From positions 1-15,114 of the forward strand of contig CAYMST010000105.1 of assembly GCA_964393115.1 (NCBI GenBank): a DNA stretch of 15,114 nucleotides, read 5' to 3'. This DNA comes from CAYMST01 sp964393115 (GTDB taxonomy: Bacteria > Bacteroidota > Bacteroidia > Cytophagales > Cyclobacteriaceae). A model generated the notes under the pieces. It searched no databases. It was not told the DNA's origin and saw only the letters and a program-made list of their open reading frames with translations. The position numbers and the translations under genes are program-made. Within the stretch, counting starts at the first letter, position 1; the number at the start of each line of letters is the position of its first letter. Positions 15,082 through 15,114 of the stretch are shown here, one piece after another.

Positions 15082-15114
15082 GGGGATGTAGCTCAGTTGG
15101 CTAGAGCGCTTGAC
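15082..15114 (+). tRNA. tRNA gene, 5' part (cut by the right edge)
   Basis: GGGGATG gives the acceptor 5' strand, then TA, D-stem GCTC, D-loop AGTTGGCTA, D-stem GAGC, G26 and the anticodon-stem 5' strand CTTGA before the window ends. The layout is exactly that of a class I tRNA. The anticodon is outside the window, so the amino acid cannot be assigned; a GGGGA start with this D-arm is common in alanine tRNAs of the phylum, but that is only a guess. Confidence 0.75.

Noticed and set aside
1..15114. CRISPR array or insertion sequence
   Set aside because: No regularly spaced direct repeats, transposase motifs or terminal inverted repeats with target duplications were seen.

Overview
The window looks like chromosomal DNA of a member of the Bacteroidota, probably a Cytophagales-like marine or plant-matter degrader. 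The reasons are the moderate, A/T-leaning base composition, the absence of strong Shine-Dalgarno sequences, two possible TAnnTTTG-type -7 promoter elements, and proteins typical of the phylum: a Haem_bd CxxCH protein, an S74-like 'tail fiber' C-terminus, a DUF1593 lipoprotein and a sulfatase. This assignment is inference; there is no rRNA or complete tRNA to anchor it.

Left block (2-6257, + strand): five tightly spaced genes that read as one operon closed by a good intrinsic terminator. The first three match, by remembered family motifs, the oxidative D-apiose pathway. They are the 3' part of a D-apionate oxidoisomerase (ApnO-like), a Gfo/Idh/MocA oxidoreductase like D-apiose dehydrogenase (ApsD), and a 601-residue D-apionate lactonase-like protein (ApnL). 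Together they would take D-apiose to D-apionolactone, D-apionate and 3-oxo-isoapionate. Behind them come a lipoprotein with the nucleoside-hydrolase-like DUF1593 fold and a secreted Cys-type sulfatase. My reading is a catabolic locus for an apiose-containing, perhaps sulfated, plant or seagrass glycan or glycoside. The last two proteins would act outside the cytoplasm and the first three inside it. The DUF1593 protein as a candidate apiofuranosidase is the main new hypothesis in the window.

Middle block (6256-9777): a Uma2-family PD-(D/E)XK protein and a secreted TPR protein on the - strand, then a 420-base gap without a recognisable gene, then a stand-alone superfamily 1 (UvrD/FBH1-like) helicase with a C-terminal helix-turn-helix on the + strand.

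Right block (9801-14061, - strand): read in transcription order, a glutamine-dependent asparagine synthetase (AsnB), a small membrane-anchored Haem_bd protein, and a secreted protein with three repeated beta-rich modules and an S74-like C-terminal domain. After a 400-base gap there is a compact secreted NlpC/P60 peptidase (+). The window ends inside a tRNA gene. Just upstream of that tRNA lies a rearranged copy of the same tRNA 5' half, whose inserted bases fold back on the tRNA start.
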